This document shows positions 1 to 8,015 of a DNA stretch of 37,845 bases, piece by piece (position 1 is the stretch's first letter; every line of letters starts with the position of its first letter). This stretch comes from an uncultured Alphaproteobacteria bacterium (GTDB lineage: Bacteria; Pseudomonadota; Alphaproteobacteria; HIMB59). The notes under the pieces were generated by a model that worked only from the letters and a program-made list of their open reading frames with translations, searched no databases and was not told where the DNA came from. The stretch is from contig CACKOX010000002.1 in NCBI GenBank assembly GCA_902601865.1, forward strand, positions 66,208-104,052. Direction: 5' to 3'. The position numbers and the translations under genes were made by a program.

Positions 1-257
1 TTTACATTACCTTCTCTGTCTTCTAATTTTTCAATAAATACCTCGATTACTTGTCCAGTTTTTAAATCATCAGATGATCCAGTATTAAGAAATTCTTCTT
101 TAGGTATTTGACCTTCACTTTTGTATCCAATATCAACTGTTATGTGTTGATCACTTATTTTTAGAATTGTTCCAGAAATTATTTTATTAGAAGCTATCGT
201 GCTTTTTGTTTCGAATTGTTGGTCAAGCAATTTGCCATACTCTTCATTAGATATCAT
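1..257 (-). CDS. rpsA: 30S ribosomal protein S1, N-terminal part (runs off window)
   Basis: About 85 codons of the start of S1 are visible; the rest lies beyond the left edge. S1 binds mRNA on the 30S subunit through repeated OB-fold (S1) domains. Residues 20-70 hold the first S1 repeat, with GTILKI, VDIGYKSEGQIP and EEF motifs. The gene follows aroA by 68 bp on the same strand, the usual neighbourhood except that cmk is absent. The start is uncertain: the AAAGG at 271-275 sits 6 nt from an ATG at 262-264 that opens a five-codon frame ending in TAA, whereas the ATG in the S1 frame (255-257) is 13 nt away. Removing one base near 250-254 would join the upstream ATG to the S1 frame. Family assignment is confident; the exact N terminus is not. 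Confidence 0.9.
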   Translation of the reverse strand, partial: MISNEEYGKLLDQQFETKSTIASNKIISGTILKISDQHITVDIGYKSEGQIPKEEFLNTGSSDDLKTGQVIEVFIEKLEDREGNV

Positions 258-264
258 CAGTCAT
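246..264 (-). other. Five-codon frame overlapping the rpsA start
   Basis: ATG at 262-264 is followed by four sense codons (Thr-Asp-Asp-Ile) and TAA at 247-249. It is ideally spaced from the AAAGG at 271-275 and overlaps the S1 start codon in another frame. It may be a leader frame that hands ribosomes to rpsA, or the true S1 start separated from its frame by a single-base error or mutation. Confidence 0.35.
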
Positions 265-325
265 TATTCACCTTTCAAGTTGAGTAGGGTTCTTTTAATG
301 TTTTATTAATGTTTTTCAAGAAAAA

Positions 326-1624
326 TTAATTACTAAATTGAGATATATGTTTGAAAAACATTGGATAGCTTGTTTTTACACATGTTTTATCTTTTATAAT
401 ATTGTTTTTTTTACAGATCATATTTGCAATAAAAAAAGACATCAAAATTCTATGATCATTTTCATGTTTAATAATTCCAGCACCATTTTTTAAATTTTGG
501 TTACCATAAATATATAAATCAAATTTGTTAATAACAGACTTTACACCAATTTTTATTAAATTTTCATGTATTAGTAACAATCTATTACTTTCTTTGACTG
601 TCAATTCTTTTAAACCCTTAAATACACTTAAGCCATTTGCAAATGAAGCAGCTATAGATAAAATTGGTATTTCATCTACCTGTTGAGGTATATCATCCGA
701 ATTTAAAGTAATTGATTTTAATTTTTTTTTCTGATCAATTTTAAGATCTGCAATAAACTCATTATGTATTTTTCTTTTACCAACGATCTTAATATTTCCG
801 CCCATTGCTTTTAAAGTTTTTATAAAACCAGTTCTTGTTTTATTAAAAAGAATATTTTTAACTAATAATTTAGAACCTGGTTTTAAACAGGCAGCTGTTA
901 TGAAAAACGCAGCAGATGAAGGATCGCCTGGTACAGTATAATTAATTGATTTTAATTTTTTATTGTTTTTCATTTCAATAAACCTATGTCTAGTATTTTC
1001 TTTAACTTTTATATTATATCCCATCGATTTAAGCATGTTCTCTGTATGGTCCCTAGTTGATTTAAATTCTTTTACTTTCACAGTTCCATTGGTATTTAAA
1101 GCAGATAACATAATTGCACTTTTGATTTGAGCAGAAGGAATTAATATATTAAATGTTAATGGTATAGCACTTCCAGTTCCTTTTAATTTAATTGGAGGAT
1201 ACAAATCTTTTTTTAAATTAATAAATGCTCCAATTTTAGATAAGTGCTCCGTAACCCTTCTCATAGGACGATTACTTAAAGACCTATCTCCGATTAAATT
1301 TACTTCAATGTTATTAGATGAAATTAAGCCAGAGATTAGCCTAATACCTGTTCCTGAATTTCCAAAATCAATTGATTTACTTGGTTGAAATAATCCACCA
1401 GGTGGTATCCCATAAACAACGTATTTACGCCGTTCTTTTTTTATACTAGCTCCTATTAGTTTCATTGCTTTGAGTGTATTCATGACATCTTCACCCTCTA
1501 ACAAATTTGAAATCTCAGACCTACCAACTGCTTGACCAGTTAAAATTAAAATTCTGTGGCTTATTGATTTATCACCTGGAGGTGTATATGTACCATGTAT
1601 TTTACTGCGATAATTGAAAGGCAT
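326..1624 (-). CDS. aroA: 3-phosphoshikimate 1-carboxyvinyltransferase (EPSP synthase)
   Basis: Joins shikimate-3-phosphate and phosphoenolpyruvate to give EPSP, the sixth step of the shikimate pathway to chorismate, in the cytosol. At 432 aa it has the normal length. Visible motifs are PGDKSISHR near residue 17 (shikimate/PEP binding), NSGTGIR near 89, LSNRPMRR near 117, PGDPSSAAFF near 231, DEIPILS near 317 and KESNRL near 345. The PGDKSISHR start resembles class II enzymes, but the PEP loop is NSGTG rather than the NAATG of the glyphosate-tolerant CP4 enzyme. The gene begins 4 nt after lptB and is followed by rpsA. Position downstream of the lpt genes rather than beside cmk is unusual. Confidence 0.97.
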   Translation of the reverse strand: MPFNYRSKIHGTYTPPGDKSISHRILILTGQAVGRSEISNLLEGEDVMNTLKAMKLIGASIKKERRKYVVYGIPPGGLFQPSKSIDFGNSGTGIRLISGLISSNNIEVNLIGDRSLSNRPMRRVTEHLSKIGAFINLKKDLYPPIKLKGTGSAIPLTFNILIPSAQIKSAIMLSALNTNGTVKVKEFKSTRDHTENMLKSMGYNIKVKENTRHRFIEMKNNKKLKSINYTVPGDPSSAAFFITAACLKPGSKLLVKNILFNKTRTGFIKTLKAMGGNIKIVGKRKIHNEFIADLKIDQKKKLKSITLNSDDIPQQVDEIPILSIAASFANGLSVFKGLKELTVKESNRLLLIHENLIKIGVKSVINKFDLYIYGNQNLKNGAGIIKHENDHRILMSFFIANMICKKNNIIKDKTCVKTSYPMFFKHISQFSN

Positions 1625-1628
1625 AAAA

Positions 1629-2348
1629 TTAATTATAATTTTTACCTAAATATATTTTTTTTACAAAGCTATCAGATGTAATTTCTTTAGGGTTTCCAGA
1701 TTTTATTATTTCACCATTATAAATAATGTACCCAAACTCAACAATACTTAAAGCTTCTTTGACATTATGGTCTGTTATTATTATCCCAATATTTAATTTT
1801 TTAAGTAATGAAATTGTAGATTTAACTTCATCTATTGCAATAGGATCGATACCTGCAAAAGGCTCATCAAGCAATAGGAATTTCGGATTACTTGCCAAAG
1901 CCCGGGCAATTTCGGTTCTCCTTCTTTCGCCTCCGGATAATAATTTACCTTTGGTCTTTTGAAAGTTACTTAAGGAAAATTGCTTAATAAGTTTATCACT
2001 TATTTCTAAAGATTTATTTTTATCATGAAATAATTCTGCTATTGATAATATGTTATCATACACATCCAAATCTCTAAAAATTGATGCCTCTTGAGGTAAA
2101 TATGAAATACCTAGTTTAGTCCTTAAGTTGAGACCTTTATCGTTTAATAAATAATTATCTAAAAAGATTTTACCTAAGTCAGGCTTTAAAAAACCAGCAA
2201 CAATATTAAAAAGTGTTGTCTTTCCGCTTCCATTTGGTCCAAGCAAACCATTGATTCTGTTATTCTTAAATTCAAGGTTAACTTTATTTAAAGCTTTTTT
2301 TGACTTAAAGCTTTTACTAACATCAATAAGTTTAATTGTTTTTGTCAT
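1629..2348 (-). CDS. lptB: LPS export ABC transporter ATP-binding protein LptB
   Basis: Cytoplasmic ATPase that powers extraction of lipopolysaccharide from the inner membrane together with LptF/LptG and the LptC-LptA bridge. In order: Walker A GPNGSGKTT at about residues 38-46, a Q-loop in the SYLPQEASIF segment, signature LSGGERRRTE near 137, Walker B LLLDEPFAGIDP near 158 and H-switch ITDHNVKE near 191. Length 239 aa is typical. It overlaps the end of lptA by 17 bp, implying translational coupling. In many alphaproteobacteria rpoN, hpf and ptsN follow lptB; here aroA follows 4 bp later. Confidence 0.97.
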   Translation of the reverse strand: MTKTIKLIDVSKSFKSKKALNKVNLEFKNNRINGLLGPNGSGKTTLFNIVAGFLKPDLGKIFLDNYLLNDKGLNLRTKLGISYLPQEASIFRDLDVYDNILSIAELFHDKNKSLEISDKLIKQFSLSNFQKTKGKLLSGGERRRTEIARALASNPKFLLLDEPFAGIDPIAIDEVKSTISLLKKLNIGIIITDHNVKEALSIVEFGYIIYNGEIIKSGNPKEITSDSFVKKIYLGKNYN

Positions 2349-2796
2349 TTTCTAATAAAACTTCAACGAGTGAGTCTTTATCAGCTGAGTTTAATATCCT
2401 CTTATTGTTATCGATGTCAGCAATAAGTTCATATCCAGTAAGTAATCTTGTTGGGGATTGTATAGATACATCTCCTGTAAGTATTATTATGTTATTATCT
2501 TTAGTGTATATTGCGTGATTTCCTTTAAAAATTTCATCTCTAAATTCTATAACTACATTTTCAAATAATTCGACAACAGTAAATACTTCTTTATCATCTT
2601 CCTCAATATAATTTGCTATCATTTTATCCGAATAAGCAACAAACTTTTCGTTTTTAAACTCCACATCCCCATTAGCAGTATAGTTTTTATTTTCAGAGTC
2701 CCAAATAAGTGTATCTCGAGCTTTTACGTAGCTATCTGAATATGCAGTTGAGAAAAATACTGATACTAAGATTAGATATAGAATTTTATTGATCAA
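2332..2796 (-). CDS. lptA: LPS export periplasmic protein LptA
   Basis: Periplasmic beta-jellyroll protein that bridges LptC to the outer-membrane LptD and carries LPS across the periplasm. The 154 aa product has a hydrophobic signal peptide at about residues 1-20 (cleavage probable after STAYS), followed by OstA/LptA repeats recognisable by the TANGDVEFKNEKFVAYSDKM and GNHAIYTKDNNIIILTGDV segments. It sits between lptC (11-bp overlap) and lptB (17-bp overlap), the standard order. Sequence conservation in the family is low, so the assignment rests on the OstA pattern plus context. Confidence 0.92.
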   Translation of the reverse strand: MINKILYLILVSVFFSTAYSDSYVKARDTLIWDSENKNYTANGDVEFKNEKFVAYSDKMIANYIEEDDKEVFTVVELFENVVIEFRDEIFKGNHAIYTKDNNIIILTGDVSIQSPTRLLTGYELIADIDNNKRILNSADKDSLVEVLLENDKNN

Positions 2797-3214
2797 TTAA
2801 GAACTCAACTTCACCTTTAAAAATGATGATACCCTCATAGTCTAAATTTTCAAAACCATTGGCTTTTAATGTTCCCATTGAGTTTATCACCTTAACAGGC
2901 TTATTACTATTTGATATTTCTTCTTTAAGTTTTATTAAGATATTTTTCCCATATATTTTGTACTCTCTATTTTCCAAAAATGAAATACCTTCAAGATATA
3001 TGTTGTCATCATCAATTTTGTTTAACTTTTCAGATCCAATTTTTGTAATACCTGATTTACTCAAAACAATACTCGAAAAATTCTCAACAGTTATTTTTTT
3101 TTGAATAAAATTATTAGATAAAGGCCTTTGATTAAAGATATAGATAAAAAATTGTACTCCAAATAAAAATACTACTAAAGTATTGATAATAATTTTATTA
3201 GAAACATTAATCAT
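2786..3214 (-). CDS. lptC: LPS export protein LptC
   Basis: Single-pass inner-membrane protein that takes LPS from LptBFG and passes it to LptA. The N terminus has one transmembrane helix at about residues 7-27, followed by a periplasmic region with YLEGISF and IYGKNILIKL strands typical of the LptC beta-jellyroll. At 142 aa it is shorter than most LptC proteins (around 180-200 aa), so the jellyroll is reduced. It overlaps kdsD by 8 bp upstream and lptA by 11 bp downstream. Recognition depends on topology and gene order more than on invariant residues. Confidence 0.85.
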   Translation of the reverse strand: MINVSNKIIINTLVVFLFGVQFFIYIFNQRPLSNNFIQKKITVENFSSIVLSKSGITKIGSEKLNKIDDDNIYLEGISFLENREYKIYGKNILIKLKEEISNSNKPVKVINSMGTLKANGFENLDYEGIIIFKGEVEFLIDQ

Positions 3215-4154
3215 TTTCTAAACACTTTTTAATATTAACAATACCTATTGGTTTATTTTGTTTAGCAACTATTAAACTCGTAATAGAATGTTTATTCATA
3301 AGAACAATAGCTGATGAAATTAATAGGTTTTCGTTTGCAACTATAGGTCTACTTTTCATAATTATAGTAGCCTTTTCTTTAATATTAATCTTTGCGATTG
3401 ATCTTCTTAAATCTCCATCGGTGATAATACCTTTTATTTTTTTATTTTTATCAAGCACTACAACACAACCATATTTTTTTTCTGTCATAATCAAAACAGC
3501 ATCAATAATAGATGAATTAGAGGTTATTATAGGTATATCTGTATCCATAATTTCACTAAGCGTTTTTAATTTCTTTCCTAATTTTCCACCTGGATGAAGC
3601 TCACTAAATGTTTTTTTATCAAATTCTCTTAAACTTAATACAGAGCAACAAAGAGCATCACCAAGCGCCAAAGACATAGTGGAAGAGGTAGTAGGTATTA
3701 TTTGTAATTTATCAGCTTCCTTATGACTTGGTAATATTAAATTAATATCAGAATTCTTAGATAATAAACTTTTTCTGCTTGATGTGATTGAAATAATTTT
3801 TATTTTTTTTTTCTTAGAATAATTTATTAAATCTGCTAATTCATGAGAGTCTCCAGAATTAGATAAAATTATTAAAATATCGTTTTTTTCGATTATACCC
3901 ATATCTCCATGACTTGCATCAACAGGATTTAAATATAAGGCTGGTATCCCAGTAGAGGTAAAAGATGCAGCAATTTTCGCTGCAATATTTCCACTTTTTC
4001 CAACCCCAGAGATTATTAATTTTCCACTCTGTTGGGTAATCAGTTCAACTGCTTTAGTATAATTTTTGTCTAAACTTTTCGATAGTTTCGTAAGAGCCAT
4101 AGACTCTAAATTCAAAACTTCTTGTCCTACTTTAATAATTCTTGATTTATTCAT
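3207..4154 (-). CDS. kdsD: Arabinose-5-phosphate isomerase (KdsD/KpsF family)
   Basis: Interconverts ribulose-5-phosphate and arabinose-5-phosphate, the first committed step to the LPS inner-core sugar Kdo. Length 315 aa is typical. The SIS sugar isomerase domain spans about residues 30-165, with SGVGKSGNIA near 49, NPVDASHGDMG near 76 and ILSNSGDS near 94. The linker motif HPGGKLGKKL near 187 is diagnostic, and two CBS domains follow (about 200-255 and 265-315). The gene lies 3 nt after rnd and overlaps lptC, the standard alphaproteobacterial order linking Kdo supply to LPS export. Confidence 0.96.
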   Translation of the reverse strand: MNKSRIIKVGQEVLNLESMALTKLSKSLDKNYTKAVELITQQSGKLIISGVGKSGNIAAKIAASFTSTGIPALYLNPVDASHGDMGIIEKNDILIILSNSGDSHELADLINYSKKKKIKIISITSSRKSLLSKNSDINLILPSHKEADKLQIIPTTSSTMSLALGDALCCSVLSLREFDKKTFSELHPGGKLGKKLKTLSEIMDTDIPIITSNSSIIDAVLIMTEKKYGCVVVLDKNKKIKGIITDGDLRRSIAKINIKEKATIIMKSRPIVANENLLISSAIVLMNKHSITSLIVAKQNKPIGIVNIKKCLEND

Positions 4155-4157
4155 ATA

Positions 4158-4790
4158 TTACTTGTGTGCAAAGATATCTATTCCTTCCCAACCTTGTAAA
4201 TCCAAATCAACTCTTATTTCCATAAATTTCATTATTGATTTAAACAGCTTTATCCTTTTTTGATTAAGTAACTTATCACTAAGTGAACTTTTTATTTCTG
4301 ACAAATACAAAACATCATTCATAGCATATCCAATTTGTTTGCTTGTAAGTTTTTTTTTACTCCAATCGGATGACTGTTCTGTTTTATCTAATTGAACATC
4401 TAATATTTCATGAACTATATCTTTAAGACCATGTTTTGATGAATAAGTTCGGGTTAATTTCGATGCAATTTTTGTACAAAAAACATTTTTAACGTTTATT
4501 TTTAAATTTTCTTTCAATATTGCCATATCAAATCTAGCAAAATGAAAAATTTTTGTAAGACTATTATTCTCTAATAACAATTTTAGATTTTTTGATTGTT
4601 TTGGAGATAAATCCTCTTCAAATTTTATTAAATATACTTTTTTATCTGTTTCATTTCTAATTTGTATAAGACAAAGTCTATCTCTTTTAACATTTAAACC
4701 CAGAGTTTCAGTATCAACGGAGATATCACCTTTGAATGTTTTTAGAACTTTGCTTGGAAGATCATTGTGAAATAATTGATAATTTGACAT
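4158..4790 (-). CDS. rnd: Ribonuclease D-type 3'-5' exonuclease
   Basis: DEDDy-family 3'-5' exonuclease, expected to trim tRNA and other structured RNA ends. The active-site set is complete: D26 and E28 in DTE, D88 in ARFD, and Y155 with D159 in YAMND. The protein is only 210 aa and lacks the HRDC domain of E. coli RNase D; this short form is usual in alphaproteobacteria and is normally encoded upstream of kpsF/kdsD, as here. It is the first gene of the minus-strand cluster and diverges from the NDUFA9-like gene across only 35 bp, which must hold promoters for both directions. Confidence 0.93.
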   Translation of the reverse strand: MSNYQLFHNDLPSKVLKTFKGDISVDTETLGLNVKRDRLCLIQIRNETDKKVYLIKFEEDLSPKQSKNLKLLLENNSLTKIFHFARFDMAILKENLKINVKNVFCTKIASKLTRTYSSKHGLKDIVHEILDVQLDKTEQSSDWSKKKLTSKQIGYAMNDVLYLSEIKSSLSDKLLNQKRIKLFKSIMKFMEIRVDLDLQGWEGIDIFAHK

Positions 4791-4825
4791 CTTAGAACAT
4801 ATATTTATATAAGATAGATATTACA

Positions 4826-5755
4826 ATGAAAAACAAAAATATCTTAGTTTATGGATCTACGGGCTTTATAGGGAGAAGCCTTTCAAAAAGACTATTACAA
4901 AGCGGTTACAAATTAATATGTCCCGTAAGAGATGCTAATAGAGTTAAAAGAAACATACTTTCAGGTGATATTGGGCAAATAGAAGTTATAGAATTTGATA
5001 TTAATAATTTAGATGAAATAAAAAGCTCAATTGAGAGCTCAGATTTTGTTATTAATCTAATTGGAATCTTGTATGAGAAAAAAAATTTATCATTTGAACT
5101 AGCGCATTATTTATTGCCAAAAAAAATAGCTAGTTTTTGTGAGTTATTCAAAAAACCTTTTCTTCATGTTTCTAGCTTGGGTTCAACTTTTCAAACAAAA
5201 TCAAATTACCTTATTAGTAAAAAGATGGGTGAGGAGTTTATTGAAAATAATAATTCTAATAACATAATTGTAAGGCCAAGTACAGTTTACGGTGAGGAGG
5301 ATAATTTTATCAATTTATTTGGTAAGATGGCAAAAATTCTTCCATTTCTCCCACTAATTAAAAATGGATCAACTAAATTCCAACCAATTTACGTAAATGA
5401 TTTATCCCTTTTTATTTTTAATTTGATAAATAATTTTGATAAGCACAAAAACTCTAATTTAGCTGCAGTTGGTAATGAAATATTTACATTTAAAGAAATC
5501 TTAAGTCATATATTCTCGTCTCTGAATAAAAAGGAAAGATTTTTTTATATGCCTTCATTTCTTGCAATTCTTCAGGGTAAAATATTAGAAAAACTTCCTA
5601 ATCCTTTATTTACTTATGATCAGTATGTGACTCTTTCTCATGATAGCATATCAGAGGGGAGCCAAAAATTAGTTACAGAAATATTAAATCAAGATTTATC
5701 AAACATGAAAATTATAACTGCAGAATATTTAAAAAAGTTTATTGACAGGGTCTAA
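4826..5755 (+). CDS. NAD(P)-binding NDUFA9-like (complex I 39 kDa-type) protein
   Basis: Atypical short-chain dehydrogenase-fold protein related to the NDUFA9/39 kDa accessory subunit of respiratory complex I. The Rossmann motif GSTGFIGRSL is at residues 10-19. The substrate side has SKKMGEEF in place of the YxxxK of active epimerases, and the IIVRPSTVYGEEDNF segment is characteristic of the family. Length is 309 aa. Adjacency to uppP and gltDB is common in alphaproteobacteria and supports the assignment. Its stop codon overlaps that of uppP (convergent, 4 bp). A role in complex I assembly or stability, rather than catalysis, is inferred from the family. Confidence 0.88.
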   Translation: MKNKNILVYGSTGFIGRSLSKRLLQSGYKLICPVRDANRVKRNILSGDIGQIEVIEFDINNLDEIKSSIESSDFVINLIGILYEKKNLSFELAHYLLPKKIASFCELFKKPFLHVSSLGSTFQTKSNYLISKKMGEEFIENNNSNNIIVRPSTVYGEEDNFINLFGKMAKILPFLPLIKNGSTKFQPIYVNDLSLFIFNLINNFDKHKNSNLAAVGNEIFTFKEILSHIFSSLNKKERFFYMPSFLAILQGKILEKLPNPLFTYDQYVTLSHDSISEGSQKLVTEILNQDLSNMKIITAEYLKKFIDRV

Positions 5756-6507
5756 TAAACATAAGCTAATAAAACCAAACCCATAAAAATTCTATAAACA
5801 ACAAAAGGCGTGAATCCAATCTTATTAATATAATTAATAAATATAGAAATTGTCATGTAAGCTGAAAAAAATGAAGTTATAAAAATAATTATTAGACTCT
5901 TATCAATAATGAAATTCTCAAAATCATTTATATTTGAAAAAAAAGACAACGCAATTATGGGTATACCCATATACAAACTATAAATGGATGAGTATCTTCT
6001 ACTTTCACCGAACAACCTAAAAGCAATGATGCAACTTCCAGCTCTACTAAAACCTGGTAAAAAGGCAAGACACTGAAAAAAACCAGCTAAAATAAACTTG
6101 GTACTTTTACTTTTAATTTCTATTTTAAATTTATTTGTTTTATCTGATATAAAGAGCAATATTGCTCCAATTATTGAAGTGTATCCGATGAATTCTAAGC
6201 TTATAAAACTTAAATTATAAAATTTTACTATTAAGCCAAGAAAAACAGTTGGTATGGTAGCATAAACCAGAATTTTAAAGTTAGCTGTAATATTTGATTT
6301 TGAAAAATGATCATTTTTGAACAAATATATAAATAGAGCTAATAAAGAAGCAAAATGAGCAGATGTCTCATATAAATAGTTTCTTGATTCTATGCTATTA
6401 TAAAAAATTTCAATAATATTGAGGTGTCCACTTGAACTAATGGGGATAAATTCAGTAATTCCCTGAATAAGACCATAAAAAATATAAAAAAAACTATATT
6501 CAGTCAT
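5752..6507 (-). CDS. uppP: Undecaprenyl-diphosphatase (UppP/BacA)
   Basis: Polytopic membrane enzyme that dephosphorylates undecaprenyl pyrophosphate to recycle the lipid carrier used for peptidoglycan and O-antigen assembly. The 251 aa protein has about eight hydrophobic segments. Conserved region 1 reads GITEFIPISSSGHLN near residues 15-29, with the catalytic Glu and Ser. Region 2 reads PGFSRAGSCI near 155, keeping the essential Arg although the usual PGxSRSG has Ala in place of Ser. It is convergent with the NDUFA9-like gene, sharing a CTAA stop overlap, and divergent from gltD across 95 bp. Confidence 0.95.
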   Translation of the reverse strand: MTEYSFFYIFYGLIQGITEFIPISSSGHLNIIEIFYNSIESRNYLYETSAHFASLLALFIYLFKNDHFSKSNITANFKILVYATIPTVFLGLIVKFYNLSFISLEFIGYTSIIGAILLFISDKTNKFKIEIKSKSTKFILAGFFQCLAFLPGFSRAGSCIIAFRLFGESRRYSSIYSLYMGIPIIALSFFSNINDFENFIIDKSLIIIFITSFFSAYMTISIFINYINKIGFTPFVVYRIFMGLVLLAYVY

Positions 6508-6602
6508 AATTTATTATCATTTATGAGTTTACTAAGTTCAAAAATCTTTGTATTAATACTATCCAATTTATTTGTAGGAGTATAAAGTAATATTTTATTA
6601 TC

Positions 6603-8015
6603 ATGTTAGAGTTTCATAAAAAAAAGCCAAAGAATCCATCTAAAACTGAACCTGAAAAAAGGATAAAGGATTTTCAGGAGATTTACAGTCAGTTTGATAA
6701 TAATGACTCTATAGAACAATCTTCAAGATGCTCACAATGCGGAATACCATATTGTCAAATTCACTGTCCTTTAAATAATAATATACCAGATTGGCTTCGT
6801 TACATCGCTGAAGGTCGATTGGAAGAAGCTTATCAAGTATCCGCTTCTACAAATGCATTCCCAGAAGTATGTGGGAGGGTTTGTCCTCAGGATCGTTTAT
6901 GTGAGGGTAACTGTGTTGTTGAACAGGCAGGTTTTGGAGCTATTACAATTGGTAATTTAGAAAAATACTTAACTGAAATAGCATGGGAAAAAGGATGGGT
7001 AAAAAACCTCTCATCACAAAACCAATTTAAACAAAAAGTAGCTATTATTGGATCGGGCCCTGCAGGAATGGCCGCTTCAGCATATTTAACCCAAAACGGA
7101 TACCAAGTTGATGTCTTTGAAAAAAACGATCGGGCGGGCGGTTTGATGATTTATGGTATACCTAATTTTAAATTAGATAAAAAAATTGTTGAAAGAAGAA
7201 CAGAGTGGCTTTTAGAGAGCGGAGTTAAATTTAATTTAAATATGGAAGTTGGAAAAAATATCTCCTTTCAAGATTTAGAAAAAGATTATGATGCAATATT
7301 AATCGCAACTGGCGTGTATAAAGCCAGACAATTAGATATTGATACCTCATCAGTAAACAATAGCATTCCCGCTTTAGATTTTTTAATTGAGAGTAATAGA
7401 ACTGGATTAGGTGACTCTCCTTCAAATAATAAATACCTTACAGCAAAAGATAAAAATGTAGTTGTAATCGGAGGAGGAGATACAGCTATGGACTGTGTTA
7501 GAACAGCGATTAGACAACAGGCAAAGGAAGTTACTTGTCTTTACAGAAGAAATAAAGAAAACATGCCTGGATCAGCAAGAGAAGTTTTAAATGCAGAACA
7601 AGAGGGTATTAAATTTAATTGGCTATCTGTCCCATCTAAAATTATAAGTGATAACTCTACTGCAACAAGTATGACATACAAAGTCGCTGCCTTAGGTGAG
7701 GTTGATGAGAGTGGAAGAAGAAAACCAGTTGAAACAGGTGTTGAAAAACAAATAAAAAGCGACTTAATTATCCAAGCTCTAGGTTTTGAACCTGAAGATT
7801 TGAACCACAATTTTAATACAAATATTGAATTAACAAGCTGGAAAACAGTTAAAGTCGATTTTAAAAAATTTCAAACGAGTAACCCAAAGATTTTTGCTGC
7901 TGGAGATATTGTTAGGGGCGCCTCTCTCGTTGTATGGGCAATTCATGATGGCCGTGAAGTTGCAAAATCAATTCATAATTTTTTACAAAACTTAAAAATC
8001 AAAAAAGCATCATGA
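6603..8015 (+). CDS. gltD: Glutamate synthase small (beta) subunit
   Basis: NADPH-oxidising subunit of glutamate synthase, passing electrons to GltB for conversion of glutamine plus 2-oxoglutarate into two glutamates. The N terminus has the two cysteine clusters for Fe-S centres: C43, C46, C51, C55 and C91, C95, C101, C105. The FAD-binding GSGPAGMAA is near residue 150, the NADPH-binding GGGDTAMDC near 294, and a C-terminal FAD motif AAGDIVRGAS near 431. Length 470 aa is standard. It overlaps gltB by 4 bp (ATGA), so translation is coupled. The order gltD-gltB is reversed relative to E. coli gltBD. No convincing Shine-Dalgarno was found before its ATG. Confidence 0.97.
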   Translation: MLEFHKKKPKNPSKTEPEKRIKDFQEIYSQFDNNDSIEQSSRCSQCGIPYCQIHCPLNNNIPDWLRYIAEGRLEEAYQVSASTNAFPEVCGRVCPQDRLCEGNCVVEQAGFGAITIGNLEKYLTEIAWEKGWVKNLSSQNQFKQKVAIIGSGPAGMAASAYLTQNGYQVDVFEKNDRAGGLMIYGIPNFKLDKKIVERRTEWLLESGVKFNLNMEVGKNISFQDLEKDYDAILIATGVYKARQLDIDTSSVNNSIPALDFLIESNRTGLGDSPSNNKYLTAKDKNVVVIGGGDTAMDCVRTAIRQQAKEVTCLYRRNKENMPGSAREVLNAEQEGIKFNWLSVPSKIISDNSTATSMTYKVAALGEVDESGRRKPVETGVEKQIKSDLIIQALGFEPEDLNHNFNTNIELTSWKTVKVDFKKFQTSNPKIFAAGDIVRGASLVVWAIHDGREVAKSIHNFLQNLKIKKAS

